A DNA stretch of 64,000 bases. It comes from Candidatus Scotarchaeum otlingeri. Its GTDB lineage: Archaea; Thermoproteota; Nitrososphaeria; Geothermarchaeales; JDFR-13. The stretch lies in assembly GCA_002011075.2 (NCBI GenBank), contig MTMA02000006.1:217842-281841 (forward strand), given 5' to 3'. Below, piece after piece: positions 9,424 to 17,430 of the stretch. Under the pieces are notes generated by a model. That model worked only from the letters and a program-made list of their open reading frames with translations. It was not told the DNA's origin and made no database searches. Numbering within the stretch: position 1 is the stretch's first letter; the number at the start of each line of letters is the position of its first letter. Both the position numbers and the translations under genes were made by a program.

Positions 9424-9650
9424 TGCGAAGCACTTATTCCTTAATCTTAATAATAATAGTTGAATGGGCTCTATTCATGGCTTTATTGGCATCCATCTAT
9501 TTTTTGGCTGTGAATATAACCTTTGTAGAATATTCTCGACTCTTAGACCAATTTATTAAATTTATTATATCTATCGCATCAGGTGGGGTATGGCTATATA
9601 TATGGCTTAGATTAGGACATGTTATGTATCGGCGTTCTAGGTCTAAGTAA
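9420..9650 (+). CDS. Small two-span membrane protein, unknown
   Basis: A 76-residue protein starting at ATG 9420 and overlapping the previous gene by four bases, a strong sign of translational coupling. Two hydrophobic stretches (about residues 7-30 and 40-62) are followed by a basic tail ending RRSRSK, so the C-terminus is probably cytoplasmic. I recognise no family. Its position suggests it serves with the sugar-phosphate transferase, perhaps as a membrane partner, but this is inference from context only. Its end overlaps the convergent acetyltransferase gene by eight bases. Confidence 0.6.
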   Translation: MMRSTYSLILIIIVEWALFMALLASIYFLAVNITFVEYSRLLDQFIKFIISIASGGVWLYIWLRLGHVMYRRSRSK

Positions 9651-10128
9651 AGGTCTCCCATCTTCTTCGTTTATGAATGTATTCTTGTATATTATAATGG
9701 ATTCTAGCTGGATTACCATAAACAACGGAATTTTCCGGCACATCACGGGTTACAACAGCACCCATGCCTACAACACTGTTTCTACCAATTTTTATTCCTG
9801 CTTTTAACACAGCCCCAGCGCATATAATCGCATTATCCTCAATTGTTACTCCAATTAACCTTTTCGATTCAGGATATGGATCATTAGTAATAATTACGCC
9901 GGGACCTATAAAGACATTATCGCCAATGATCGTTAAAGGAGGGATATAGGCCATTCCCTCGATCTTGCAGTTACTCCCAATCTTTACGTTGTAGTCAATA
10001 TGTACCAAAGAGCCTATTTTAGTATTATCACCTATTACTGTGTTATCACCTATGTATGTAAAATGCCAAACCTTAACATTATTACCTAGCTTAACATTCT
10101 TACCAATGTAATTGACTATATTCATCAT
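9643..10128 (-). CDS. Hexapeptide-repeat acetyltransferase (WbpD/WlbB-like)
   Basis: A 161-residue protein made almost wholly of isoleucine-rich hexapeptide repeats (VIGDNTKIGSLVHIDYNVKI and later GIKIGRNSVVGMGAVVTRDV), i.e. a left-handed parallel beta-helix trimer that uses acetyl-CoA. The external loop NDPYPESKR and the closing VYGNPARI are typical of N-acetyltransferases acting on UDP-2-acetamido-3-amino sugars in surface glycans. The exact amino-sugar substrate cannot be read from sequence. It faces the GlmU/GPT pair and most likely modifies the same nucleotide-sugar pool. The start MMNIVNYIG follows a GGCGGTGGATG stretch that includes a ribosome-binding-like sequence. Confidence 0.8.
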   Translation of the reverse strand: MMNIVNYIGKNVKLGNNVKVWHFTYIGDNTVIGDNTKIGSLVHIDYNVKIGSNCKIEGMAYIPPLTIIGDNVFIGPGVIITNDPYPESKRLIGVTIEDNAIICAGAVLKAGIKIGRNSVVGMGAVVTRDVPENSVVYGNPARIHYNIQEYIHKRRRWETFT

Positions 10129-10182
10129 CCACCGCCTTTAATAGCATAATAATGAAATAATTTTCTTACGATAAAAACCATA

Positions 10183-10199
10183 GTAAAAATTTTATTTCT
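10183..10199 (+). promoter_or_regulatory. Possible TATA element of tRNA-Gln
   Basis: An A/T run (taaaaattttatttc) about 40 bases before the tRNA 5' end could serve as TATA box with a short 5' leader. No better candidate is seen in 10129-10233. Confidence 0.3.
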
Positions 10200-10233
10200 A
10201 TCCATTAATATTGTATCATGAGAAGATTTGTGT

Positions 10234-10326
10234 AGCCCGGTCGTCTAGTGGCCAAACCCCCTGTGGGGCCAAGGATCCCGGCCTTTGGAGCCGGGGACCC
10301 AGGTTCGAATCCTGGCCGGGCTACCA
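10234..10326 (+). tRNA. tRNA-Gln(TTG) with a 17-base D-loop intron
   Basis: The acceptor stem agcccgg (10234-10240) pairs with ccgggct (10316-10322), then A and an encoded CCA (10324-10326). The T-arm is ccagg-ttcgaat-cctgg. The anticodon arm is ccggc-CTTTGGA-gccgg with anticodon TTG at 10285-10287 and no intron at 37/38. The D-stem gtct (10243-10246) pairs with ggat (10273-10276), but the loop is 26 rather than 9 bases. The excess of 17 bases folds as cccc-ctgt-gggg and is flanked by a direct repeat ggccaa (10250-10255 and 10267-10272), so excision at any register across the repeat gives the same mature loop AGTGGCCAA. This places an intron at about 20/21, the same place as in the tRNA-Arg of this window. 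Confidence 0.92.
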
Positions 10327-10483
10327 CTACCACCATCCAGATTTAGCCCTGTATAATTTTTTGGGTAATATTAAAGGTTTTCAGGCTTGAGTTGGTTTTA
10401 CTTCCATAAAGCTGTTGATTAAAGGATTATGACATTTTTTCACTATTTTGAGTCATCGGAGGATATATACTGTTGCTGTTTTT

Positions 10484-12130
10484 TTATCTGAAAAGGGCTT
10501 CTGCCTTTCTTATTGTGGCTTTGAAATTAGTCAATTGTTTTTTCCTCTCTTCTACATAGTCGCTTGGTGAAATTTTTCTATCGATAAACCTCTTCTCCAA
10601 TCTCTTAAGCTGATTCCATTCTCTTTCTAACTTCTGTCTTAACTCTAATAGTGTATCCGCTCTTTTGTCACCCTTTAAGTTCTTTAGCTTTCTCTCAACA
10701 TTATTTACATTGACTTGGACATCCCTCAGTCTCTTTATAAATCTAGAGCGTTTTTCAAGATATACTTTAGACTTTATTTTCCTCGCTAAATAACTGTCTT
10801 CAAGCTCGATTAATCCTCGCATAATATCTATCTCTTTTGACAGTGTTTTGGAGTATTCCTCGATTTCTGGAGGCATTTTTAATGCAAATGGACCTGCAAA
10901 CAATCGATATAACGTAACGCCTATACCTGCTATTAATGGGATATACAATATACCCATTATACTTATCAATACTTGTCCAATGGATGTCGTGACACTCACT
11001 TCAATCTCTACCTCAGAATATTCAGTAACATCGGTTAACATAGCATTATATACTATGTCTCCATTAGGGCTATAGACAGTTATATACATTTTTTCTATAA
11101 AATACCTTGACGTTAAGAAGTTTTGAAGTATTAAATCATAGGTTAATGGAAATAAAGATTTAGTTTCAGCATTTTCCAGAGCAACGTTATAAATGGCAAC
11201 TACTGATAAATTCATTCCTGGGAGGAATGAGTAGGGTAATCTGGCTTCGGCATAAAATTCTCTTATTTGGGAATCCAGAGGAACCCCTATACTTGATAAG
11301 AACCTCAAATCATTAATTAATGGAGTTTTATCGAATCTTAATCCTCTAGTAGTGTCTACCGGATGCTTTAAATGGTTTTCTAATAAGATCGTATCCCTGA
11401 CCTGATATGAGCCATAAGGCATAAGATAAATCTCTCTATTTATGACACCACTAAATAGATATATCCCAACTCCGTCTCTACTTTCCAAAGTGATTGTCAA
11501 GTTGGGAGGTAGCCCTTCAGTAAACTCGATTTCATCGCTATAATAGGTCTTCAATAAATTATATTGATCTACACCAGCAGGCCCAACACTTTCTTTTACG
11601 AATCCCTCTGGATATTCAGTGGCATCTACACCAAGAGGTAGATCGACCTCATATTCGACGATTTCAATATTCATATTTTCCACGTTAGGATATATTGGCA
11701 TCTCGAGGATGAATTTGAAGGGCTCAGTAGCCTTTACGTATAAAGGAAGAAATAACTCTAAATTTATTGTGACCTCTCCGTTCTCAAGGCTCGAAATATT
11801 ATCGAGAGATATGATTATTATGAATTTGTCTTCTTTAATTTGTGTATTAACCCCTAAATTGATACTAGTCCATTGTGCATCCAAATACTTTATATGAGAG
11901 CCAAATTGAAGTGGATATATAAGACGAATGCTTGAGGGGAGTTCATCAATACTCTCTAGATTCGAGATGGTGAGATTTAATTTTCCCTTCAAATTTCCCC
12001 CAAATTTATCTACATAAAATATCTCTCCAATACTAATCTGTTGCTGTCCGCCTACATAATCAGGATATATCGTCAATATAGATAAGATAAATAATAAACA
12101 TATGGAAATTATAACTACTTTGTGCTTCAT
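10484..12130 (-). CDS. Signal-bearing single-span membrane protein with cytoplasmic coiled coil (ribophorin I-like layout)
   Basis: A 548-residue protein I cannot assign firmly. Residues ~5-25 are a signal peptide or N-terminal anchor. Residues ~30-385 are a large extracytoplasmic region rich in beta-type alternation with Asn-X-Ser/Thr sites. One membrane span (ISIMGILYIPLIAGIGVTLY) lies near residues 391-410. The last ~130 residues are a charged, helical, coiled-coil tail ending near DYVEERKKQLTNF and KAEALF. This order and the style of the tail recall eukaryotic ribophorin I (Ost1), a subunit of oligosaccharyltransferase. Residue-level homology cannot be shown by eye. The neighbouring GlmU/GPT/acetyltransferase genes make a link to protein glycosylation plausible. 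It could equally be an unrelated S-layer-associated or secretion protein. Confidence 0.55.
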   Translation of the reverse strand: MKHKVVIISICLLFILSILTIYPDYVGGQQQISIGEIFYVDKFGGNLKGKLNLTISNLESIDELPSSIRLIYPLQFGSHIKYLDAQWTSINLGVNTQIKEDKFIIIISLDNISSLENGEVTINLELFLPLYVKATEPFKFILEMPIYPNVENMNIEIVEYEVDLPLGVDATEYPEGFVKESVGPAGVDQYNLLKTYYSDEIEFTEGLPPNLTITLESRDGVGIYLFSGVINREIYLMPYGSYQVRDTILLENHLKHPVDTTRGLRFDKTPLINDLRFLSSIGVPLDSQIREFYAEARLPYSFLPGMNLSVVAIYNVALENAETKSLFPLTYDLILQNFLTSRYFIEKMYITVYSPNGDIVYNAMLTDVTEYSEVEIEVSVTTSIGQVLISIMGILYIPLIAGIGVTLYRLFAGPFALKMPPEIEEYSKTLSKEIDIMRGLIELEDSYLARKIKSKVYLEKRSRFIKRLRDVQVNVNNVERKLKNLKGDKRADTLLELRQKLEREWNQLKRLEKRFIDRKISPSDYVEERKKQLTNFKATIRKAEALFR

Positions 12131-12423
12131 ACCAATCCCTCGACCTAACTAGCTTTCATTGTCAAACATACTTAGCGTCATTAATGATATAATAATAACA
12201 TGCTTTATTACTTTTATTTCTTAAAACATAGATATAATGTATTATTTGTTTAGTGTATACGTCTGTTAAAACCATATTTCTCAATATTATGTGTATCAGC
12301 ATCATAATTTCTCGAAAAACTATCTACATTTATTTGACACCATTATCTCCATAATCTCGGTATAGGCGAAGGATAAAAATATAATTAGAACCTTAATTTG
12401 GTACTTGATATAAATTATTTGAT
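12131..12423. other. Intergenic region, divergent promoters
   Basis: A 293-base gap between divergent genes. A/T-rich throughout, with no ORF or RNA fold I can support. A TATA-like run (aaaaatataatt, 12375-12386) lies about 38 bases before the gcvPA ATG and is its likely promoter. Several other A/T runs on the left could drive the membrane-protein gene. No glycine riboswitch-like structure was recognised. Confidence 0.5.
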
Positions 12424-13806
12424 ATGGAATATGACTATTTTCATAAATACTTGGGGCTTTCACATGAAGATATAATAAGTATGCTCAAATTTTTAGAGAT
12501 TAACAATATTGAAGAACTATTTAGTGATATACCAAATATTCTAAAACTAAATAAAGACTTGGATCTGCCTGATGAGATGGATGAAAAAGAGTTAAAGCGG
12601 CTTATTACTTCAATATTGGCTGAAAATATTACTATTCCTCCAAATAAGATTTTCTTGGGTGGAGGCGTCTACCCTGTACATGTTCCTGCAATAGTAAAAA
12701 GCATTCTAGGGAGAAGCGAGTTTTTGACTTCATATACCCCCTATCAGCCAGAGATCAGCCAGGGGGTATTACAAGCCTTATATGAATATCAAAGCTTAAT
12801 CTCCATTTTGACAGGCCTAGAAGTTGTCAATGCATCTATGTATGACTGGGGAAGCTCTGCTGCAGAAGCATTACTAATGAGCATTAGATATACAAGAAAG
12901 AAAAAGATAGTTATTCTGGGACCGGTCTCGCCGAATAGGCTTGAAGTGATAAAAACGTATATATGGCCACATAATATTCGATTGGTTCAACTTGACTGGG
13001 ATAAAGATACGGGTTTAACTCCAATAGAAGATATGTATAACCAAGTTGATGAAGATACCGCGGCTATATACATAGAAGTACCGTCATATATTGGTTCTGT
13101 AGAAACAAATATCGAAGAAATAGTGAAAATTGCTCATAATAAGGGCGCATTGGTAATTATGGGTGTTGACCCCTTATTTCTATCATTGATAAAACCACCA
13201 GGAGATTTTGGGGTAGATATCGTTGTGGGTGAAGGTCAAGTCCTAGGGAATCCCCTTAATTATGGTGGGCCGCTTTTAGGCATATTTGCGGTTAGAGGGG
13301 ATATGAAATTAATTAGGCAGATGCCAGGTAGAGTTATAGGAATGGCAAATACATTAGACGGGAAAAGATGTTACACCATGATAATGCAGACCCGAGAACA
13401 ACATATACGAAGGGAGAATGCCACATCTAACATATGTACCAATGAAGCTTTAACAGCAATAGCATCCGCAATCTATATATCGTTGCTTGGTGCAGATGGA
13501 TTATACTCTTTATCAAAGTCTCTAATTGAAAGGTCTCATATACTGGCAGAATTCTTGTGTAAAAGGGGATTTCAAGCACCGCCCTATACATCCCCATATT
13601 TTAGAGAATTTATAGTTCCGCTGGAGATTAATCCCGCCATAATAATCAAACGAGGTCTAGAGGCTGGATATATTGTTGGGAAAGATATAACATCTATAGT
13701 TAAATCCAAGTATGGATATTCATTGCATATTTCAATTAATGAATTCCATCGCGAGAAAGAGCTAAAAGAATTGGTTGAGTTACTCGCTGGAGGTGATAAG
13801 TATTGA
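12424..13806 (+). CDS. gcvPA: Glycine decarboxylase P-protein, subunit 1
   Basis: The alpha-type half of the two-gene glycine dehydrogenase (decarboxylating) of the glycine cleavage system. It is 460 residues with fold type I aminotransferase-like sequence. Recognisable blocks are FLGGGVYPVHVPAIV near residue 78, FLTSYTPYQPEISQG near 99, MYDWGSSAAEALLMS near 140 and GEGQVLGNPLNYGGP near 270. This half lacks the PLP-binding lysine, as is normal for subunit 1. It overlaps gcvPB by four bases, so the two are translated together into a heterotetramer. GcvT, GcvH and lipoamide dehydrogenase are not in the window. Confidence 0.95.
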   Translation: MEYDYFHKYLGLSHEDIISMLKFLEINNIEELFSDIPNILKLNKDLDLPDEMDEKELKRLITSILAENITIPPNKIFLGGGVYPVHVPAIVKSILGRSEFLTSYTPYQPEISQGVLQALYEYQSLISILTGLEVVNASMYDWGSSAAEALLMSIRYTRKKKIVILGPVSPNRLEVIKTYIWPHNIRLVQLDWDKDTGLTPIEDMYNQVDEDTAAIYIEVPSYIGSVETNIEEIVKIAHNKGALVIMGVDPLFLSLIKPPGDFGVDIVVGEGQVLGNPLNYGGPLLGIFAVRGDMKLIRQMPGRVIGMANTLDGKRCYTMIMQTREQHIRRENATSNICTNEALTAIASAIYISLLGADGLYSLSKSLIERSHILAEFLCKRGFQAPPYTSPYFREFIVPLEINPAIIIKRGLEAGYIVGKDITSIVKSKYGYSLHISINEFHREKELKELVELLAGGDKY

Positions 13807-15305
13807 CCGGTTTTCATCAAGCAAGATGGGCAGAACCCTTGATATTTGATCTATCAGGTTCCACCGCTCCGTATCCTCATGAAAATATAGAGGAACTCAC
13901 TAAGTATTTACCAAAGGATATTATAAGAGAATCCTTGGAGATCCCAAATATTTCGGAACCACGTGTCGCTAAGCATTTCATTCGTCTATCGCAGATGAAT
14001 TATTCGGTAGACCTTGGTATGTACCCATTGGGAAGCTGTACTATGAAATATAATCCAAAGATAGCTGATGAAATAATAAATAATTGCAATCTTGAATATA
14101 TTCATCCAGATCAGCCTATAGAAACTGTTCAAGGACTACTCAAGGTATTATATGACTTAGCGAAGTATCTCTGTGAAATTACGGGAATGGAGCATTGTTC
14201 GTTACAGCCTGCCGCAGGTGCACAGGGTGAATTAACAGGGGTGTTAATAATGAAGAAATATCATATAACAAATAATATGGACTATAAAGATGAGGTAATA
14301 ATACCAGATTCCGCCCATGGAACCAATCCGGCTAGTGCCAAAATGGCTGGATATAAGGTGGTTGAGGTCCCCAGTAATGAGGATGGAAAGGTAGATATCT
14401 CCGCCCTCCGGGATGCAGTCTCCGAAAGGACGGCGGGGCTGATGTTAACCAACCCAAATACCCTAGGTATTTTTGAAGATAGAGTATTAGAGATGGCGGA
14501 GATAATACATGAAGTTGACGGATTAATGTATTATGATGGCGCAAATCTAAACGCGATAACAGGTGTAGCTCGACCAGGCGATATGAAATTTGATATAGTT
14601 CATGTAAATCTGCATAAAACCTTCGGAACTCCACATGGAGGAGGCGGGCCTGGCGCTGGACCTATATGTGTAAATGATAAGCTAAGAGAATATCTACCTG
14701 TACCCATTATAACAAAGAAAGATGGGAAATATGTGCTCGATTATGAGCTCAAACATACTATTGGCCGTGTCCATTCATTCTATGGTAATATATCGGTTTT
14801 ATTGAGAGCATATATCTACATTCGTAGGATGGGGCGGAAAGGGATAGCCTGGATGAGTAAAATAGCTGTTCTTAACTCAAATTATCTTCTAAAGAAGATA
14901 TCTAGATTTAAAGGTGTTGATCTACCATTTAATAAGGATGTGCCGCGTAAGCATGAGTTTGTAATCAGTCTTCAACGGTTAAAGAAAGATACTGGCGTAA
15001 CAGCTCTAGATGTGGCTAAGAGGCTACTTGATTTTGGCGTTCATGCCCCCACAATATATTTTCCGTTAATTGTGAATGAAGCCTTTATGATAGAGCCTAC
15101 AGAGAGTGTAACTAAAGATGAACTCGATTACTATGCTGAGTGTCTTCTTAATGTATTGAACGAGTCATATTCGACGCCGGAAATTGTTAAAAGTGCGCCT
15201 CATAACTTAGCGATCAAGAGGGTGCGAGAGGCAGAAGCATCTCGCCCTTCTAGTATGGCTCCATCCTATCTCTGGTTTAAGAAAAGATCTATGGCTAAAC
15301 TATAA
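13803..15305 (+). CDS. gcvPB: Glycine decarboxylase P-protein, subunit 2
   Basis: The PLP-binding half of glycine dehydrogenase (500 residues). It decarboxylates glycine and passes the aminomethyl group to lipoyl-GcvH. The PLP lysine is in HVNLHKTFGTPHGGGGPGAG near residues 263-282. Other family blocks are LGSCTMKYNPK near 77, EHCSLQPAAGAQGE near 131 and HGTNPASAKMAGYK near 173. The start is TTG at 13803, overlapping the gcvPA stop, with GGAGGTGAT just upstream (13788-13796). Catabolic use to feed one-carbon folate or tetrahydromethanopterin pools is the standard role; direction cannot be told here. Confidence 0.96.
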   Translation: MTGFHQARWAEPLIFDLSGSTAPYPHENIEELTKYLPKDIIRESLEIPNISEPRVAKHFIRLSQMNYSVDLGMYPLGSCTMKYNPKIADEIINNCNLEYIHPDQPIETVQGLLKVLYDLAKYLCEITGMEHCSLQPAAGAQGELTGVLIMKKYHITNNMDYKDEVIIPDSAHGTNPASAKMAGYKVVEVPSNEDGKVDISALRDAVSERTAGLMLTNPNTLGIFEDRVLEMAEIIHEVDGLMYYDGANLNAITGVARPGDMKFDIVHVNLHKTFGTPHGGGGPGAGPICVNDKLREYLPVPIITKKDGKYVLDYELKHTIGRVHSFYGNISVLLRAYIYIRRMGRKGIAWMSKIAVLNSNYLLKKISRFKGVDLPFNKDVPRKHEFVISLQRLKKDTGVTALDVAKRLLDFGVHAPTIYFPLIVNEAFMIEPTESVTKDELDYYAECLLNVLNESYSTPEIVKSAPHNLAIKRVREAEASRPSSMAPSYLWFKKRSMAKL

Positions 15306-15486
15306 TGTTGGGCGATATTTACAACTCGATTTAGATCGATAATTTGGGAAATCAAGGCGACGTGATGTTTTAGGATAAATAGGCTGTTCGTAAATTTTAA
15401 AGAAAATACCCATAAAAAATTTAGAGAGACCTAGAGAAACATTTTTATTTGGTTTCATAGAGATAAGTAGATGTGGAATATTAGAT

Positions 15487-16788
15487 ATGATAAGAAATAT
15501 TTATATAAAAACTTTTGGATGTACACTGAATAAATATGATTCGTTGGCGATGGAGCGCATACTATTTTCTAGAGGATATAATATAGTGGATACGCCTAAT
15601 GATGCAGATTTAGTAATTGTTAATAGCTGTGGTGTTAAAAAGCAGACAGAGGATAGGGTGTTATCTTATATAAAACATATTGACGGAAAAAAAGTTATTC
15701 TTACGGGGTGTCTTCCACTTATCAATAAAAAAAGAATAATTTGTGAGACCGATCTAAGAGCGATATCGGGACCGTCGTTAGGAAACAGAATATTAGATAT
15801 ATTAGAGGCGGTAGAAAAAGGCTCGTATGTCGATCTAACTATGCCAAATAAACTATCACCCCTGATAGCTAATTCATATAATTATAGGAAGCTTATTACT
15901 GAGCCTATAGGGATATCCAATGGATGCCTAGATAATTGTTCTTTTTGTGCCACTAAGTTTGCAAGACATATATTAAGCAGTCATCCAATAGAACAGATAA
16001 TAAAATATATTAAGCTTCGTAGTAATGAAGGGGTAAAGGAATTTTACTTGACCTCGCCAGATACCGGGGCGTATGGATATGACTTGAAGCCACGGAGAAC
16101 CATTATCGATTTACTCAGATCAATAGAAGGATTAGAAGGAGATTTTAAAGTCCGATTAGGTATGATAAATCCGCGGTGGGTATATAAATGGCTTGATGAA
16201 TTAATTGAGTTGTTCGGTGAGGCCCGACATCTATACCGTTTTCTTCATATACCAGTACAGTCTGGAAGCGATAAGATCTTAAAGATAATGAATCGAAGTC
16301 ATGGAACGCAGGAATATGTAGAGAGCGTGAAGCGAATTAGAAAGGAAGTAGACCATAGATTCAATATATCTACAGATATTATAGTGGGCCACCCTGGAGA
16401 AAGTGATGAAGATTTCGAGATGACAATTCATTTAATAAAGGATACACAGCCAGATATAGTGAACATATCTAAGTTCTTTCCAAGACCGGGTACTAAGTCG
16501 AAAGGTATGAAACAAATCCCTACTTATATAACAAAGAATAGGAGTAGGGAATTAACTAGGCTTTCACTAGATATAATGCAAGAGAGAAATAAGTTGTGGA
16601 TTGGCTGGAGCGGTAAAATACTAGTTAACGAAATAGGCAAGAATAAATGTTTTGTAGGTAGGAATTATGCATTTAAGCCTATAGTTATATCAGAATATAT
16701 TAAGTTAGGGGTGGAGAAGTACTGTAGGGTTGTTGAAGCTCATTCTACATGGCTTGCGGCGATACTACTTGAAGATGGTCTTAACTAG
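15487..16788 (+). CDS. tRNA t6A37 methylthiotransferase (archaeal MtaB/CDKAL1 type radical SAM)
   Basis: Adds a methylthio group to t6A at position 37 of tRNAs reading ANN codons. The 433 residues show the N-terminal MTTase [4Fe-4S] site (FGCTLNKYDS at residues ~10-19, NSCGVKKQTE near 46, and GCLP near 78). The radical SAM motif is CLDNCSFC near 149. A C-terminal TRAM-like region has basic and beta-rich sequence near 370-430. Cys positions of both clusters are intact. The 181-base gap upstream (15306-15486) carries TATA-like runs and no gene. Its 3' end overlaps the convergent PHP gene by 24 bases. Confidence 0.92.
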   Translation: MIRNIYIKTFGCTLNKYDSLAMERILFSRGYNIVDTPNDADLVIVNSCGVKKQTEDRVLSYIKHIDGKKVILTGCLPLINKKRIICETDLRAISGPSLGNRILDILEAVEKGSYVDLTMPNKLSPLIANSYNYRKLITEPIGISNGCLDNCSFCATKFARHILSSHPIEQIIKYIKLRSNEGVKEFYLTSPDTGAYGYDLKPRRTIIDLLRSIEGLEGDFKVRLGMINPRWVYKWLDELIELFGEARHLYRFLHIPVQSGSDKILKIMNRSHGTQEYVESVKRIRKEVDHRFNISTDIIVGHPGESDEDFEMTIHLIKDTQPDIVNISKFFPRPGTKSKGMKQIPTYITKNRSRELTRLSLDIMQERNKLWIGWSGKILVNEIGKNKCFVGRNYAFKPIVISEYIKLGVEKYCRVVEAHSTWLAAILLEDGLN

Positions 16789-17430
16789 TTTCTTAATCCT
16801 AGCGCTCAATGGACTTCTTGAGCCTCTGACTCTACATCTCTTGCTAAGGATGGCAGTAATCACATCATCAGGATTATATATATCCTCCTCGACCTCTAGG
16901 AATACATCGCCTATTGTCTCGGGAATGTGAGAATCGCTACCGGCTGTAAATGCTAATGAAGGGTATTTTTCCAAGTACCTAAATGCTGAATTAATATGTG
17001 ACTGATAATTTAATGTCTTTGCATTTGCAGCTTCTAGTGCGTCAAGTATATTGGCATATCGATGTAGATTCTTAAAGGGCGATATTATGTCAAAAGGGTG
17101 TGCCGCGACAGCTATACCGCCTAAATTATGGATCTCTTCTATAACCTCAGATAAACTATTGTATAATCTGGGTTTTTCTCTAATATTTAAGGCAAGTAAA
17201 TGACCAGCATGTGTATGTAACTCAATGCCTGGTATTATGATAAGGCTTTTATCTTCATTAATAGCTAAGGCTTTTAATGCGCCCTTAATTTTCATATGGT
17301 CTGTGATCGCTATCGCTGATAAGCCCCTCTTTTTAGCTATTTTAATTAGGTCTTCTATTCTTGTGACAGCATCCGACGAATAGCAGGTATGTATATGGAG
17401 ATCTAACTTATACATATCGGGTAGCCTCAA
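16765..17430 (-). CDS. PHP-domain metal-dependent phosphoesterase
   Basis: A 221-residue protein with the PHP signature: DLHIHTCYSSDA near residues 10-21, AITDHMKI near 41, PGIELHTHAGH near 64, VAAHPFD near 103 and GSDSHIPE near 164. These supply the His/Asp/Glu ligands of a trinuclear metal site. Substrates in this family vary (3',5'-bisnucleotides, histidinol phosphate, RNA ends), and nothing here selects one. It overlaps the start of metG by four bases and follows it in the same direction, so the two are probably co-transcribed. Confidence 0.85.
   Translation of the reverse strand: MRLPDMYKLDLHIHTCYSSDAVTRIEDLIKIAKKRGLSAIAITDHMKIKGALKALAINEDKSLIIIPGIELHTHAGHLLALNIREKPRLYNSLSEVIEEIHNLGGIAVAAHPFDIISPFKNLHRYANILDALEAANAKTLNYQSHINSAFRYLEKYPSLAFTAGSDSHIPETIGDVFLEVEEDIYNPDDVITAILSKRCRVRGSRSPLSARIKKLVKTIFK

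Noticed and set aside
9619-9807. 62-codon open frame on + strand inside the acetyltransferase
   Set aside because: Antisense shadow of the hexapeptide repeats; the coding strand has a clear family.
12131-12423. Possible glycine riboswitch before gcvPA
   Set aside because: No conserved riboswitch-like helices or repeated aptamer seen; the region is simple A/T-rich promoter sequence.
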